From Syngnathus acus (lineage: Eukaryota > Chordata > Actinopteri > Syngnathiformes > Syngnathidae): 64,000 bases of DNA. Shown here piece by piece: positions 1 through 12,200 of the stretch. Each line of letters opens with the position of its first letter. Position 1 is the first letter of the stretch. The stretch is taken from NCBI RefSeq assembly GCF_901709675.1, contig NC_051092.1, positions 2,236,491 through 2,300,490 of the forward strand, read 5' to 3'. Made by a program: the position numbers and the translations under genes. The notes below the pieces were generated by a model. It was given only the letters and a program-made list of their open reading frames with translations, searched no databases and was not told the origin of the DNA.

Positions 1-208
1 CTTTAATCTAAAAAAATGATGACCTTTTTCTTGAAATCCAGCTGGAGCTGAGTTGACAAAAAACATTTTGATGGATAAAAAAAACATACCCTAAAAAAAA
101 AATCTCCAGAAAATACCATGATTTTTTCAAATAAATTTTGTCTCCAAAGTTTTTGTTGGCAGAGTAGCCATACAGCAGAGAAACCCAATTGCACCGAACA
201 CAGTGGAA

Positions 209-515
<307 letters not shown>

Positions 516-654
516 CGAGGAGGACGATCAACTCTGTTTGCGCACCATTCACTGCAACTACTGCGGAAACAGCAAGTAGGAGAACTGCGCAGCATGCAGG
601 AAGGCTTTTTATTAGACACGCCCACTTAATTAACGCAGGTGTCTTCACTTAGAC

Positions 655-981
655 CACAGGTGTCAAACTCAAGGCCCGGGGGCCAGATACGGCCCGCCAC
701 ATCATTTTATGTGGCCCGCGAAGACAAATTGTGCATCAAATTCGTGTGTCATGACTAGAATTGCAAATTGTCTTCACTTTTAATAATCTTTTTTTTTTTT
801 ATATTTGACCAGTTTTTACTCGTCTGATTTGAAGACGAGTTATTTGTCAGTTTGTTTTGTAGCTTTTACTGTATATAATATGAGGTGCTCATACATTTTT
901 TTGGGTTGACAGTCATAATGGCCCTCCGAAAGAAGCTATGACTACAATGCGGCCCGCCAAAAAAGGAGTTTGACACCCTTG
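655..981. mobile_element. Non-autonomous hAT-like MITE, copy 1
   Basis: The 327-bp element starts CACAGGTGTCAAACTC and ends GAGTTTGACACCCTTG, which are imperfect terminal inverted repeats. It is flanked by a perfect 8-bp duplication, ACTTAGAC (647-654 and 982-989), as expected for hAT insertions. There is no transposase frame. The second copy at 17566-17869 is in the opposite orientation and shares the GGCCCGGGGGCCAGAT end region and the interior. Confidence 0.85.
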
Positions 982-989
982 ACTTAGAC

Positions 990-3900
990 AGTCAACGTTT
1001 CTGTCATTATAACAAGAAAATGATAAATCAACATTTGGACAAACATAATAGAAACCATATAATTGAGAGCATATCTCAACAGTTTTTTTTTCCCAAAATA
1101 AAACCAAACATGCACTCTCTTTTGATATTTATTCTCAATAAATTGCTTTCTGATAAGATTCAGCTTTTTCACAAGGGAAAAATATTCATTTGAATCTTAA
1201 AAACGATTTTCACTCTGAGTGCACTGCATCATTCCACTGTGTAAAGGAGTGTTTCATAAATGCAAAAAAAACATTTTCAAAACTTTGACTTTAATTTAAA
1301 AGGAATAATAGCTAAAGATGAGGGGAGTAGCTTGTGTGATTGTCAAAGGGGGGGGGGGTGTCGGCGAGGGAATAATTTTAATTAGCAGCAAGCGGGCAAA
1401 GATACAATCTTCCACTCGCTGCCACAATTACTGACGTCCTCGTGTTTGGAACAGAGTGAGCCATCTGGTTTTGGGAGCGGGACACGACAGTCGTACCAGC
1501 GCAGGCCTCGGCGACGTGCAAATATGTGTTTTGTCGGGGGGGTCGTGTTGCTGTCACATAACTGCGCGGTTTAATAGCGCGCCAGTTTAAGGCGCTCCCT
1601 TCTGAGGAAAATCAAGCGTGCATATTTGCTGGGAAGTGAGAAGAGGGCTAGTCAAATACGATTTATTTTTTGAGTCAAATTCCATTCCTGGAGGTCACTC
1701 TGGCCACATGTGATTGTCGCACAACAGTCAAAAGAAAATGGCCTTTTCATAAATATGAACTAGTATTTTTGTAGAATTACTTCTTTTTTGGCTTGTCACT
1801 GCCCACCGGGATGATGTGACGTCGCCATAGCAACAAGTGGAGTGTCTGACTGAGGCAGCGGTGGCAGCGGTGTCATCGATGCTGTCGATGCGCAGTGTGT
1901 CTTCCAATGCGAGAGCACGCCGTTACGCTCATTTAAGAGGCCGCGGTTCTCTCCAAAGACGTTTGCAGCGTGAAAATGACCATTAGCACGGAATCAACTG
2001 GGGAGGGGCAGAAGGGGGGCGTGTCTAACTAACTCGGTTGATAATTAAGCGGATGTATGAAAGAAGGAGTCAGCTTTCGACCCTGCTCGGATATGCTACG
2101 GTACAATAATTTTACTGTGTGTCATAATTTTCACATATTTGTATTTTATCTGGTGAGGAAAACTATTTTATATTTTCTGAGTAAATTGTTTTCCATTCAG
2201 ATTTTTTTCTGTCCATGCCACACCGCTACTGTAGCACAACAAAGACCCAAAAGCTCGTTTGCTTGTGCCACCGCACGACATCTTTTCCACACAACAGATG
2301 TCCATCAACGGAACGATTAGCGTGACCCTGAAAAGGCATCCAAGGCAACTGATGGTGTCTGCCGCCAAATCACTGGACTCCAATAAAAAGTTTGCTCAGA
2401 CATCTGGCAGCGGATGCTTTTCCAATTTCGAGCTACGCTGGATTTTGGCGCTAAAACGTCTCAATGGGATGTGGATAAGCCAAGAAAACTTGGACGACAA
2501 GGACATTGAATCCTAGCTTATCACATGGGATAGATATGCCGCCGTAGCTTTTTGGGGTTGCTGTTTTCCTCCATTTTGCTTTAAAGACAAATTCCCTAGC
2601 AAACACTTCAAAACAAAAAAAAGAACAAAAAAAAACTAACAAACACGCAACATAGAAAAAGCAAGCAAAAAAAGTTTACCTTTAAGGGGCGGAGCCTGGT
2701 GATGCGGTCACTATGTGACGTCACTGAATCTTGTTGTGAGTGTCTGGGGGTGAGCTGGTAAAAAAATGCAATATAGCAGGGGCTTTTCTTTTGAGGAAAC
2801 ACTAAACAAACTGTAGCAATAAAGAGAGGAAAAATAAAGAGAAAATTTCAATATATAGAATGTTCTTTTTTGTGTGTGTACCTGTGTTGTATATTGTCCA
2901 ATTAGTTTTTTTATCTTGAGGAAAAAATTGGAAATAGTCCTAATAAATATTAATTGTATATTTTAAGATTTATACTTTTTTTTTTTTTACACTTTTGGTG
3001 GAGGGAATTTTGATGTTTTGGGGATTCAACCTTATTAAAACCTACTTCTTAAAAAAGTCCTCAAATACCTTTTGACGTTTTATCAATAAAAAAAAGCACA
3101 ATTTCTGAATAAAGTAAGGAATTATTACATTTTGAAGTTATACGTAAACTTCACATGTGAACCGTCATTCCACAGAGTTGAAATCTTACAACCTGAGCGA
3201 CTTCCAATAATCCTTTCTTAGGTTTGTTCAAGGCATCTATAATATGGGATTCTGTCTTATGGCTTTTTATTTGAGGGAAAACACACACGCACTCTCACAC
3301 GCACACACAAGTCTTTGAAAAGTTAACTTTCTGGGGTTGGGGGGGAAAAAAAGACAATTGTGTTCTGTCGTGCTTTTTCAAAGACATCCCTGAAATGTCT
3401 TTGGAATGAAAGTCAAGAACTTGTGGCGCCTGCAGCTCTCCAATAAAAGTACCCACAAAACAGTCCTCGTCTTTCTAGTTTATTCCTTGTCAAGAAAGAC
3501 GAGAAGTGGATAGTGCATACGCAAGGCGAAAAGTGCACAAAGTCACACACAAATACTAAATAGAAAGCTGCTTGGCATACAATGAATAAATGACATACAG
3601 GAATGACCTTGGGGAGTGCGCCTCATGCTGCTTCACCGTGTCTAAAACAATCGAGTCCAAAGAATAAAGACACTTTGAAAATGGCAGAGGTGACTGACTT
3701 ACACAACACTGCCATCTACTGGCTACAAAGGGCACTCATCTGACACGCTAATGAGAAGAATAATACTAAAGATACTAGAAGGTTATCTGTATACGCAAAT
3801 ATGTAAGTTGTGACTGTATAAATGTTATTGTAACTTGCATTAGTTAAATGAAGATATTTGAAAACTTTGTGCCAGCTGCTTCTGGAAGTCGATTGAGAAC

Positions 3901-4700
3901 GAGAAACGTTAAAAAATGAACACTTTCAGGTGTCAGGCTGCTTTACTAGCATTTAGCGTTGTTCGTTTCCTGCGTTGCAATTTCCGTGGTCTTTTTTATA
4001 ATAAAAAAATAAAAATAAATAAAAAACATGGTCCAGGTAACGCGTCCTGTCTTTTCGTGTCTTCCAACTGCATCCTCACAGTTTTCTTTTTATCCCCTTT
4101 GCCCAAAAAAAAGGGCCTATGGTTGAAAATTACACCCTGAAACTGACTCCTTTTCGCCAGGATAGTAGTAAAAGTTGGCAATTGTTTTGCTTTGCTCATC
4201 TACGTCATCATCCCAGAATGCATTTCGCACAAGACGTCAAATTGTACAAGTCAAACCGTTTTCCCAATTTTTGCAGACATTTTTAAAAATGTTTTTGTTT
4301 AGAGAAATTAATAGAAAATGACCAAGAAAAAGCAAGACACCAAAACAAACCTCTCGTCCTATTTACTTGCATATTTTGTGTCACTTTAGAAGCATATTTT
4401 TCATCCATTACTTCTGTTTACGTTTCATTAAAATTTCAACAGCACAGGGCCCTCCAATTTTAATGACTTCAAGATATAATCATCTTATGATTAAGGTTTC
4501 ATGGAGAATGCTTATTTCTTTTTCATCAGCACATACATCAATCAACAGCATGGCAACGGAAGGAAATAAAGCTAGGGCCCTAAAATTGACCCCTGTGGAA
4601 CCCCATTAGACAGCTGAGGGGAGATGACTTGAGTCACCAAGAAAAAAGTCAAAAATCAATCTCCATTGAACCCAAGTGAAGAAATCTTTAACAGCTTTAC
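990..4700. other. Intergenic, no gene seen
   Basis: No frame here has exon-like conservation that I recognise. The stretch is AT-rich with short homopolymers. In the human block the next gene beyond NTS is MGAT4C, and no part of it is visible here. Confidence 0.6.
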
Positions 4701-4760
4701 TTTTTTTGCCTTCTGTACCATTAAAATAAATGAGACCGTTTTTTTTTTTTACCTTGATAC

Positions 4761-4766
4761 TTTAAT
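4761..4766 (-). promoter_or_regulatory. Putative nts polyadenylation signal (ATTAAA)
   Basis: ATTAAA on the minus strand lies about 165 bp beyond the NTS stop codon. An A-rich stretch follows it. It is the nearest usable signal I found. Confidence 0.4.
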
Positions 4767-4928
4767 AATGTACACAAACAACCCAAAGTAAAGTGTCAAT
4801 AAATAAATAGAGCTTTTCATTCAATGTGATGCTCAACTTTTTATCTCGTCGAGAGGCGCGGCAGAGCGGGAAAAAGTTGGTCGCAGCATACGAAGGGGTG
4901 GCAGTAAAAGGACAAGGGCGGCAACCGC

Positions 4929-6644
4929 TCAGTAAATTTCACTCCGTTTCAAGATGTACGGCCTCCGAGACTTGGAAACGTGAGTGGCTTGCCTTTTGAG
5001 GATGTACGGCGACTTGCGCTTGAGCGCAGCATCGCCGCCATTTCCCGCAGCGTACTCTCTGGAGTCGTGACGTAGCTGTCGAGAGAAAGGAGCAGTGTTA
5101 TTGGCAAGGTTTTCTTGCCATGGAAGATGAAAACAGAATTTTCCTGGTGCTTTTATAAGTCAGTAACTAAAAAAGTAAAATCAAGTATTCAGTTCGTTTT
5201 TGAACTAAGTGATCAGGAAAGTAACTAAGTTACTTTTTCAAGGTAACCATGGCAAGTTGGTAACATTGCTTACCAGTGCCCCGACCTGTAAATTTTGCAA
5301 GTTATGAGCTTTATGGATTTTTCTTGCTTTGTGTTGCGAGCAAAAATCTAGATGGCAGAAGTGAACATCCCAACGTTAGTGTGCATAACTCACCCTGCCC
5401 TGGCGACTGTGCAGAAGCGCTCTGCAGATGTTCTGCAGGTTATAAAGTTCCTCCAGCCTCTGATTGCTCCACTCCCTCATCATCATCTGCTGTTCCCCTT
5501 CCTCGTCTTCATCTTCCTCCTCCTCCTCCTCTTCAGCCTCCTCGCCGCTCCTCCTCCACCAAGCCGCCTCCTCCGCTTCCTCCCCGAGCAGCATCCCGCC
5601 AGCCAGCCGGCACAGGTTAGTCAGCGATAGCCTCCAGTAGGGGGCGCTCTGCTTGCTCGCCTGTTTCAGCTGTTTCAGGATCAGCAAAAATGTGATCATA
5701 TTGAATACAGAGTAGAGTGGAGTGCTGCTGAGGTTGTGAGAGGGTTAAAAAAAAAGCTTGATTATTCTGTCGGCTTTTTTAGTGGACAACGTTGTCGTAC
5801 CTTGGAAGCAAACAGGCTGCTGAGGAGTTGTTCTCCCAGTTCCTGCTCCATGTCTGAAGAAGAAGACATTGCCACATGGGCACAGGACAAAACATGAGGT
5901 TACACTTGCAACATTTGATCAAATCAGATCTTTGTTTTAGTTTGAATTACTATTTCCAGTGTCATAGTCATCATGATAACAAATATTAGTACTAGCAATG
6001 TCGTGTTTTTGTGGTAGAAATAGTGATACAAACAACAAAAATATACCAGAGGTATTAAGTTCTAAGTGAAGTCCATTTACCATTTGAAAATACTCTCTCC
6101 TGAAATGATAAATCCTACTTGTTGCATACCAAAATAGTTATCATAATCATGTCAGAAGAAAGTATTTGTTTTACTACAGATACATATTCAAAAACAACTT
6201 CCAAGGTTCAGGTGTATCTGGTATAGTGAAATTATATAATCCAGCATGCACAATACAATACCGGAAAATAAATCAGCTCTGAAAAGTTAAATCATGAGTT
6301 TTTACTGTTTACTTTTTCTCAGTGTTTTCAAAGAGTGAGTACACATCATATAAAATTGCACTGGATGAATATTTGTTTTATAGATGATTTTTATTTTGGC
6401 TAATGACATCCAACACATCTTTTTTTTTGTTTCAGAGGTTATCACACACTGCGTCACAGAGTTTTGGTTCTGGCCTAAATATTAGGAACGGCTCTTAGCG
6501 TGTGTGTGTGTGAGGCGTGAATAATTAAACAAGTGCGTGTCAATCCAAAGTGAGCATTTCATTCTCTGGGTGCTTCTTACCTGCACACAGCCCGCTGCAG
6601 GTGAAACACAGCAACAGCAACACACAAGCCAAGTGAGCCTGCAT
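4929..6644 (-). CDS. nts: Neurotensin/neuromedin N precursor, 4 coding exons
   Basis: Secreted prohormone cleaved at dibasic sites to neurotensin and neuromedin N, which act on neurotensin receptors in gut and brain (family knowledge). Coding exons on the minus strand are 6644-6581, 5853-5801, 5660-5394 and 5075-4929. All have GT/AG borders and compatible phases (1,0,0) and join to 176 aa (human 170). Exon 1 is a signal peptide, MQAHLACVLLLL followed by a Cys-rich end. Exon 2 ends SSLFASK. Exon 3 has the family core YWRLSLTNLC and ELYNLQNICRALL, separated by a Glu/Asp run. Exon 4 encodes KR-KSPYIL-KR (neuromedin N-like, residues 149-154) and KR-QATHVSKSRRPYIL-KR (neurotensin-like, residues 157-170), then SEIY and stop. 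Both active C-termini (PYIL) are intact. The gene is divergent from RASSF9, as in mammals. Identification is very secure; the exon 3 acceptor was chosen among three nearby AGs by alignment. Confidence 0.95.
5149..5262 (+). repeat. Interspersed repeat in nts intron 3 (shared with 59790-59905)
   Basis: The core AAGTAACTAAGTTACTTTTTCAAGGTAAC resembles a widespread teleost element; it is split here for length as AAGTAACTAAG and TTACTTTTTCAAGGTAAC. The 16-mer ACTTTTTCAAGGTAAC recurs exactly, inverted, in the SLC6A15 intron near 59798. I cannot assign a family. Confidence 0.5.
5854..6580 (-). other. nts intron 1
   Basis: A 727-bp intron separates the signal-peptide exon from exon 2. It is AT-rich, and I see no gene or clear repeat in it. 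Confidence 0.8.
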
Positions 6645-6832
6645 ATCGCCGGCTTCGACAAACAAACAAAAAAAAGCAGGGAGTTAAAGATCGAAAGAAA
6701 AGAAAATGCAATCCCAGATGTGGACCGATGAGAGGAAGGAAGCTTTTTAGTCCATAGAGGAGAAACTTTTCAGGAGACTTCCTTGCTGCTTCTGCTGCTG
6801 CTGATGAGGAACACTTGGATGTGAGCCTCGGC

Positions 6833-6838
6833 TATATA
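6833..6838 (-). promoter_or_regulatory. Putative TATA box of nts
   Basis: TATATA lies about 190 bp upstream of the NTS start codon on the minus strand, in the context CTTATATAGC. It is the only clear TATA-like element between the two divergent genes. It predicts a start site near 6805. The position is inferred, with no transcript evidence. Confidence 0.5.
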
Positions 6839-6848
6839 AGAGCCGAGA

Positions 6849-6871
6849 CCCCCCCCCCCCCCCCCCCCCCC
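6849..6871. repeat. 23-bp poly-C tract next to the nts TATA box
   Basis: An uninterrupted run of 23 C lies just upstream of the NTS TATA-like element. It may vary in length between individuals, and homopolymer length in an assembly is often unreliable. Confidence 0.9.
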
Positions 6872-6892
6872 ACCATCATTTCTTCATCCAGA

Positions 6893-6922
6893 TGTGTCAT
6901 CACGCGTCATTCTGCCGTCATG
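6893..6922 (-). promoter_or_regulatory. Cluster of CRE/AP-1-like half sites upstream of nts
   Basis: Read on the minus strand, 30 bp contain TGACGGC, TGACGCG and TGATGACA. These are three CRE/AP-1-like half sites about 60-90 bp upstream of the TATA-like element. Mammalian NTS promoters are known to depend on AP-1 and CRE elements, so the match in kind and place is suggestive. Binding is not shown. Confidence 0.35.
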
Positions 6923-7442
6923 GATTTCTTTTTTTCCTGAGTGTCATTATATTATTGGACATCAAATATGATGGGGTGGTCTTGTTGATTTTTACTCCTC
7001 ACCCAAGCAAGCATCACTGCAGATGTGCTGATGATTCATTCACACCTGAATATAGACTCATCCTTTTTTATAGCGCTTATCTTCACAAGTGTCTCGAATG
7101 TGCTGGCTGACTTGATGCATCTAAAATGATTATTATTTTTATTTTTGTGTACAGTATTTTGGCTCACTTAAGGGGAATGATATCAAATTTCAGGACGTTA
7201 GTATGACATTTGCGATATTCTTACACGGACACGGTTAAGTAATTTCTTCAACAGGTGCATTCAGTGTTGCAGTACCTACGTTGACCACGCAGGTGTAAGG
7301 TGGCAGTGTTGCACCAGTAAAACATCCCACTGTTGCCTCCTCCTCCTCCTCCTTTTGAGTTCCTGCCGGGACAAGAGAGAACTTTTAGTTCAGTTTGAGA
7401 AGTGTGCGTCGTGGTGCTGGCGAGGAATTTGTTCCGACTGCA

Positions 7443-10400
7443 ATGGCTCCATTCGGGAAGAACTTCCTGAAAGCTCGTCTGAAAAACAGGTAATTCAAAA
7501 GCACCCTGTGAACCCCTTCAGGGGGGTTTACATGACATTGTCTCTGTGGGGTGAGGTGGGGTGGGGGGCTTTTGGGTGGGAGTTTCCGTGCAAGTGTAAA
7601 CCAGGTCAGGCAAGTAATGTGCTTTAAAGTGCTCAAATTGGCAATGCGATTAACTAAAAGTGATTCGAGTGGGTCAGCGCAAGCGTTTTTTTGAAAGAAA
7701 ACAAGGCAGGAATTGTTTTTAAATACAATTGACAATTGCACTATCTACCTTTGTTGCGACTGTCCTTTATTTTTCATTTAATTAACTTCTATTAACTTTG
7801 TTATTGTTTTATCCCTGCTACTAAATGTCATCATTAAATGCCTGCATAAATCCATAAAAAAATATTCTCGTCACTATTTTATATATCCTACTGTACTTAA
7901 AAATATGAAAACATATATGAACAACAGTGCAACAAAACATGAAACAAAGTGTTTTACTTGAGTGTTTGGAACAAGCACGTATTGTAACTTTGCCTTCAAG
8001 TTTGCTAGCATCATGCTAAGTCATAATGGCAAACGCCATAGAAGAGGTAACGAATAGCATTGGTGTCGGTCGCCATGTTTTAATAGATCTTTGAACACAA
8101 ACGGTGGAGCAACATGTAGACCGGCAATTATTATATCATTTAAATGGGGAAGGATTATTTGATATAAATGTATTAAATACAGTATTCCATTAAAATGTGT
8201 ATGTAATTATGAATGACTTTGTATTTGAATATATAATACATTAAAAGAAGATCATAGGAAAACAATTGAATACTTTGAGGGTGTTTTCATGCCATTTCAT
8301 TTGAATGTAAGCCTTCGTCACATACGGTCTCCCCAGTGACATTTACATGCACGCAATGTTTGGACAGAGCTGTGCGTAACGGCGCAGTGATTACCTTCAA
8401 AAGGTGCATGCGCCCGATTTTTCCGTCCTTTTCTACATCTTGAAAGCCGCCAGTGTCATCACCTCTCCTTGAATCTGCAACCGCAATTTGGTCAAGTAGC
8501 TCAAGAAGTGTGTGAAATCAGAATACCACCCCCAGAAAAATGCAGCCAAAAGCTGCCTTCAAGTACTCTGGAGTGAGCCAACGGCGTTCTTGACTAGATG
8601 AGGGCAGCGGCTAAAGCCTCAGCTGGCTTTGAGTTGGATTTAATTGAAAGGCGCTCCCCCTTGCTTCCAAATGTCGCAGGGCGTGTGTGAAGGTTGTGTC
8701 GTGCTTGTTGTTGTTAGATAAGGAGGGGAAGAGTCGTGTTGTGTCTCTGTCCGCACATCACAAGTGCGAGCGACTCATCCCGCAGATAAAGATGATGTTA
8801 TTTTCCTTATTCCACACCCAGATAAGCCCACCGACAGGAAGCGCCGCCCGTGTTTTTCTTTTCCGCTAGCGAATGTTTACCCGTGTTTTTTTTTTCTCCT
8901 TTTCCCAAAACATCAAAGCTCCTTCAACCCACTTTCAACCCACACGTTGGATTTCAGATGGGGAATAAAAGGGGTGTCAAGTTTTAACATGTCACCTCTT
9001 ATGTCGTAACCAATTATCACCTTTTATATGAGACGCCATGTGACTTTGACCTTTTGGGTGATAGCCAAAAAAAGATATTTTAGGATGAAAGCAATCTGCC
9101 TTTCGTTGAATTGGAATGGAGCGGCCATAAGGGAGTTCTCCCATAATTGCACCAGGCCCCTGATCAAACACCTTAGCCACGCGCTTGCCAGATAACGCAC
9201 AGAGTCGATGGAAAATAAAGAGCCTAGGGCCATTTTTGTATTTCCTGTCTGGCACAGGAAGTGGCGATTGTGCCTGAGGACAAATGCAGGTGCTTCCCCG
9301 CAACACACACAAGGGCGCGCTGTGCTGTATTCTCTTCCTGCTCAGTTATGTTTATCCACCTGTGTTCACAATATTACTTCATCGTGGTAACTTTTATACT
9401 GTTTAACATGATTGATGATTTTGATGATGTCATCCAGTACAAGCTGACTTTTTCCGTGTTCCTTTCGAAAGTAAACAAAATGTTGTGAGTCCATATTACA
9501 GGATTTTTTTTTCTCCCTTAATCATACGCAGTTATTTATTTACAATGAGCGTATTAAAAAAAAAAAAAAAAAAAAAACAGATAGCGTCATCAAGTAAGCC
9601 TTGCATCTCTCTGTTTAGTTTCCCTCGAGGATGCAAATGCAAAGTGTCTGTTTTAAGTGGAAAGTTGTCTGGAATGTGGCAGGAATGCAACAATGGGAGT
9701 TAATGGTTACGTGGACCCTCAGAGCAAATAGTTGAGTGACGTATTCGACAAACAAATCATCCAAATCCGGCAAGTGAGCGCGACTTTGACCTCCCACGAG
9801 TTTTACAGTAATTGGGGCTTCATTGAAAAAGTTAAAAGTGGAACACTCTATTGTGTTTTGTTCGTGTTCTGTTGTAAAGACTTTACATCAGCCTGCATAA
9901 AGGCCTCCCTTTCACGCTGGCTATAAAAGCTAGCCTGCCAGAAGCTGTTTAGGTTGCCAATGGAGTTCACCAAAATAATAAAATGGGATTAACTAACATT
10001 ACTATGACATTAACTGGGATGACGCAAACATTTCTCCTGCCATGCGGATACTAAACACGGCACACAAATCCAATCGGAACGTCTTATTCGATTACCTGCT
10101 CCCACAAGTTGGACGTCCGTGCCACTTAGTCATGTCTATTAGCAATGCTACATTAGCGTTGACCTATTAGCCACAGAGATGGCATATATTTATTTAGAAA
10201 AAGAATGGTTACCGGTCGCTTGTCACAGTCCAGATGACAAAGTAATGAGTAATGCCTAATAGGATAATGATGAGCCTGTGAAAGAATGTCATTTCCTACT
10301 TTTTGAGCTCTTAGCCAAATGCTTCAACTAGTGTCACAAAAGACAGATGTAATAAAACAAAAGATTGGTTCATTATCCGTTATGAAAATACATTCCGTTC

Positions 10401-11581
10401 CTGTCTTCCCCAGGACAAAAGACAGCGAGTCCGTCGCTGGGAAGGAGATCCAGGTGACGGTATGCAATGAGGAGAAGGTGGTCTGCGGCGTGTCCAAGCA
10501 CACCACTTGTGCCGACGTGGTTCAGGCATTACTGGAGGATCACAAATCTGTCCCGGAGAGCAAGCGACTCCTCCACGGAGAGCCCAAAGACTTCAGTCTG
10601 GTGGAACGTTACAAGGGTCTCGAGAGGGTGTTGCCGCCCCTCAGCAGAATCCTGAGGCTGTGGTATGCCTGGGGGGACCAGAGACCCTTCATCCAGTTTG
10701 TCCTAGTCAAAAGCAGCGATGTTGTGCCTCAGCGTGCTATGAAGCCTACAAAGAACCGAAGTAGATATTCTAGGAACCCTCAGGCTCTTCCTGCGGAAAA
10801 GCAGAAACGTGTAGTGAGGAAGGCCTTCCGAAAGCTAGAGAAAATCCACAAGGAGAGCAAGACATCTGACAGTACTGAGGAGATTGATCGCATGGTGCAG
10901 CTCATCCTCAACCAGGACCAAACCATTCGAGAGCAGATCCAACGCATGGAGGATCTGGAAGTAGAGTTTCAACAGTTGCAAGGGAAGGAAGACCACCATG
11001 GCGAGTTGGAAGCTTCCGCGTTGGACTCGGAGGAGCTTGACAAGCTGCTGCAAGCCAGTGACGATGTCCAGAAGCTGGAGCTTCAGGTCCATAGACAGCA
11101 GGCCCTCATAGTACAGCTCTGTCGCGACATAGACGCCGAGCAGAGGATGGCTGCGGGTTGCGAGCCGGAAGGCGCGTCAGCCATCCCCTGGATCCCCACG
11201 GAGGCCGACGAGTCCATCTTGGCTGAGCTGGAAAGGATGCAAGCGGAGCTAAGGCGCAGCTACCTGGCCGGCGTGTCCCTCCATAGCCAGGCGGCTGAGG
11301 TAGACAAGCAAATCCACTGCTCTGAGGCCACCTGGCTCTCCAGGGATCAAGAGTGCTGGCAGTTGGCCGCTGAGCTCAGATCGCTGCAAATGAGCGATGA
11401 CGCCCAGGAGATCGCCGACGGAATCGCAAAGGTGAGAAATGAGGCCACCACGGTCAAACACGTCACATTCCCCATGGACATGACCGACACGGACTCGGAT
11501 ACCGGTATCAGCTCCACGCACAGCCAGGACTCACTGTCCCCCGGCCTGGACTTCCCTCCACCGCTGGACACGGACGTCTGA
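7443..11581 (+). CDS. rassf9: Ras association domain-containing protein 9 (two coding exons)
   Basis: N-terminal-type RASSF protein (PAMCI, P-CIP1), an endosome-associated scaffold with a Ras-association domain and coiled coil. Exon 1 (7443-7489) encodes MAPFGKNFLKARLKN, close to the known vertebrate N-terminus, and ends in a GT donor at 7490. Exon 2 starts at 10414 after CCCCAG and runs to the stop at 11579-11581. The phase-2 join restores Arg16 and gives 404 aa (human 435). The RA/ubiquitin-like fold spans about residues 26-118, with landmarks TTCADVVQALLEDH, RVLPPLSRILRLW and FIQFVLVK. A Glu/Gln-rich coiled coil follows to about residue 365. The C-terminus has the conserved DTDSDTGISS-HSQDS stretch. 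Reading exon 2 upstream in frame to 10319 is intron. The product is certain and the start strongly supported. Confidence 0.96.
7491..10413 (+). other. rassf9 intron
   Basis: The single coding-region intron is 2.9 kb. It is AT-rich, with a poly-A run at about 9558-9577 and no convincing exon or mobile element. Confidence 0.8.
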
Positions 11582-12200
11582 AGATGTCAAGAGAACTACT
11601 TTTGAAGATGTCTGGGCACAGAATTGAAGGATGTCTCTACCACTGGACTGAATGTGTAAAGAATGTCTGGACGTCAATAGGATGTCTGTAGACATCGGGA
11701 CATGAACATTTCAAGGTGTCTGGAAACAAAGAATGTAATGTTTCTGCTACAAGTGAGACCAGACGTCGAAAGAAAGTCACTTATCATTGAACACGGACAT
11801 ACATGAAAATGTCCAAATGTCTCCACCACTGGAAAGAGAAGTCTAAAATATTTCCAACACCATCTACAGAAACCAGAAGGGCTGAATGTAGATACAGTAA
11901 TTTTATATTTCTATTTCAAAGCCATACTGCACTTAAGAATGTCCTTTTACAGTGTTTTTTTTTAATTAAAAGTCACTAAGATGCACTGTGTATATGAGAT
12001 TTATATCAGTTTATTATTGACACAATTGTACATATGCTTATTTGTTTCTATATTGTATCCACTATGCTTTGTAAATCTCACGACACCCACAAACACACTA
12101 GAGTTGTACAAAAATGATATATTTATTTATCCTGCAATTTTATTCCACGCCAATGAAGTTGAAATGTCCATTCAAGCTTTCGTAATAAACAAATGAAAAT
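11582..12200 (+). other. rassf9 3' UTR
   Basis: This AT-rich non-coding stretch follows the stop codon. AATAAA at 12184-12189 is the likely polyadenylation signal. An earlier ATTAAA-like site near 11965 could give a shorter form. Confidence 0.5.

Noticed and set aside
2057-2642. Short frames at 2.0-2.6 kb as a possible gene
   Set aside because: They show no recognisable domain, no splice-compatible partners and no start context. They look like chance frames.
10319-10413. RASSF9 starting at an upstream in-frame codon at 10319
   Set aside because: Sequence before 10414 is intron ending in a good CAG acceptor. The conserved MAPFGKN start exon at 7443-7489 joins in phase.
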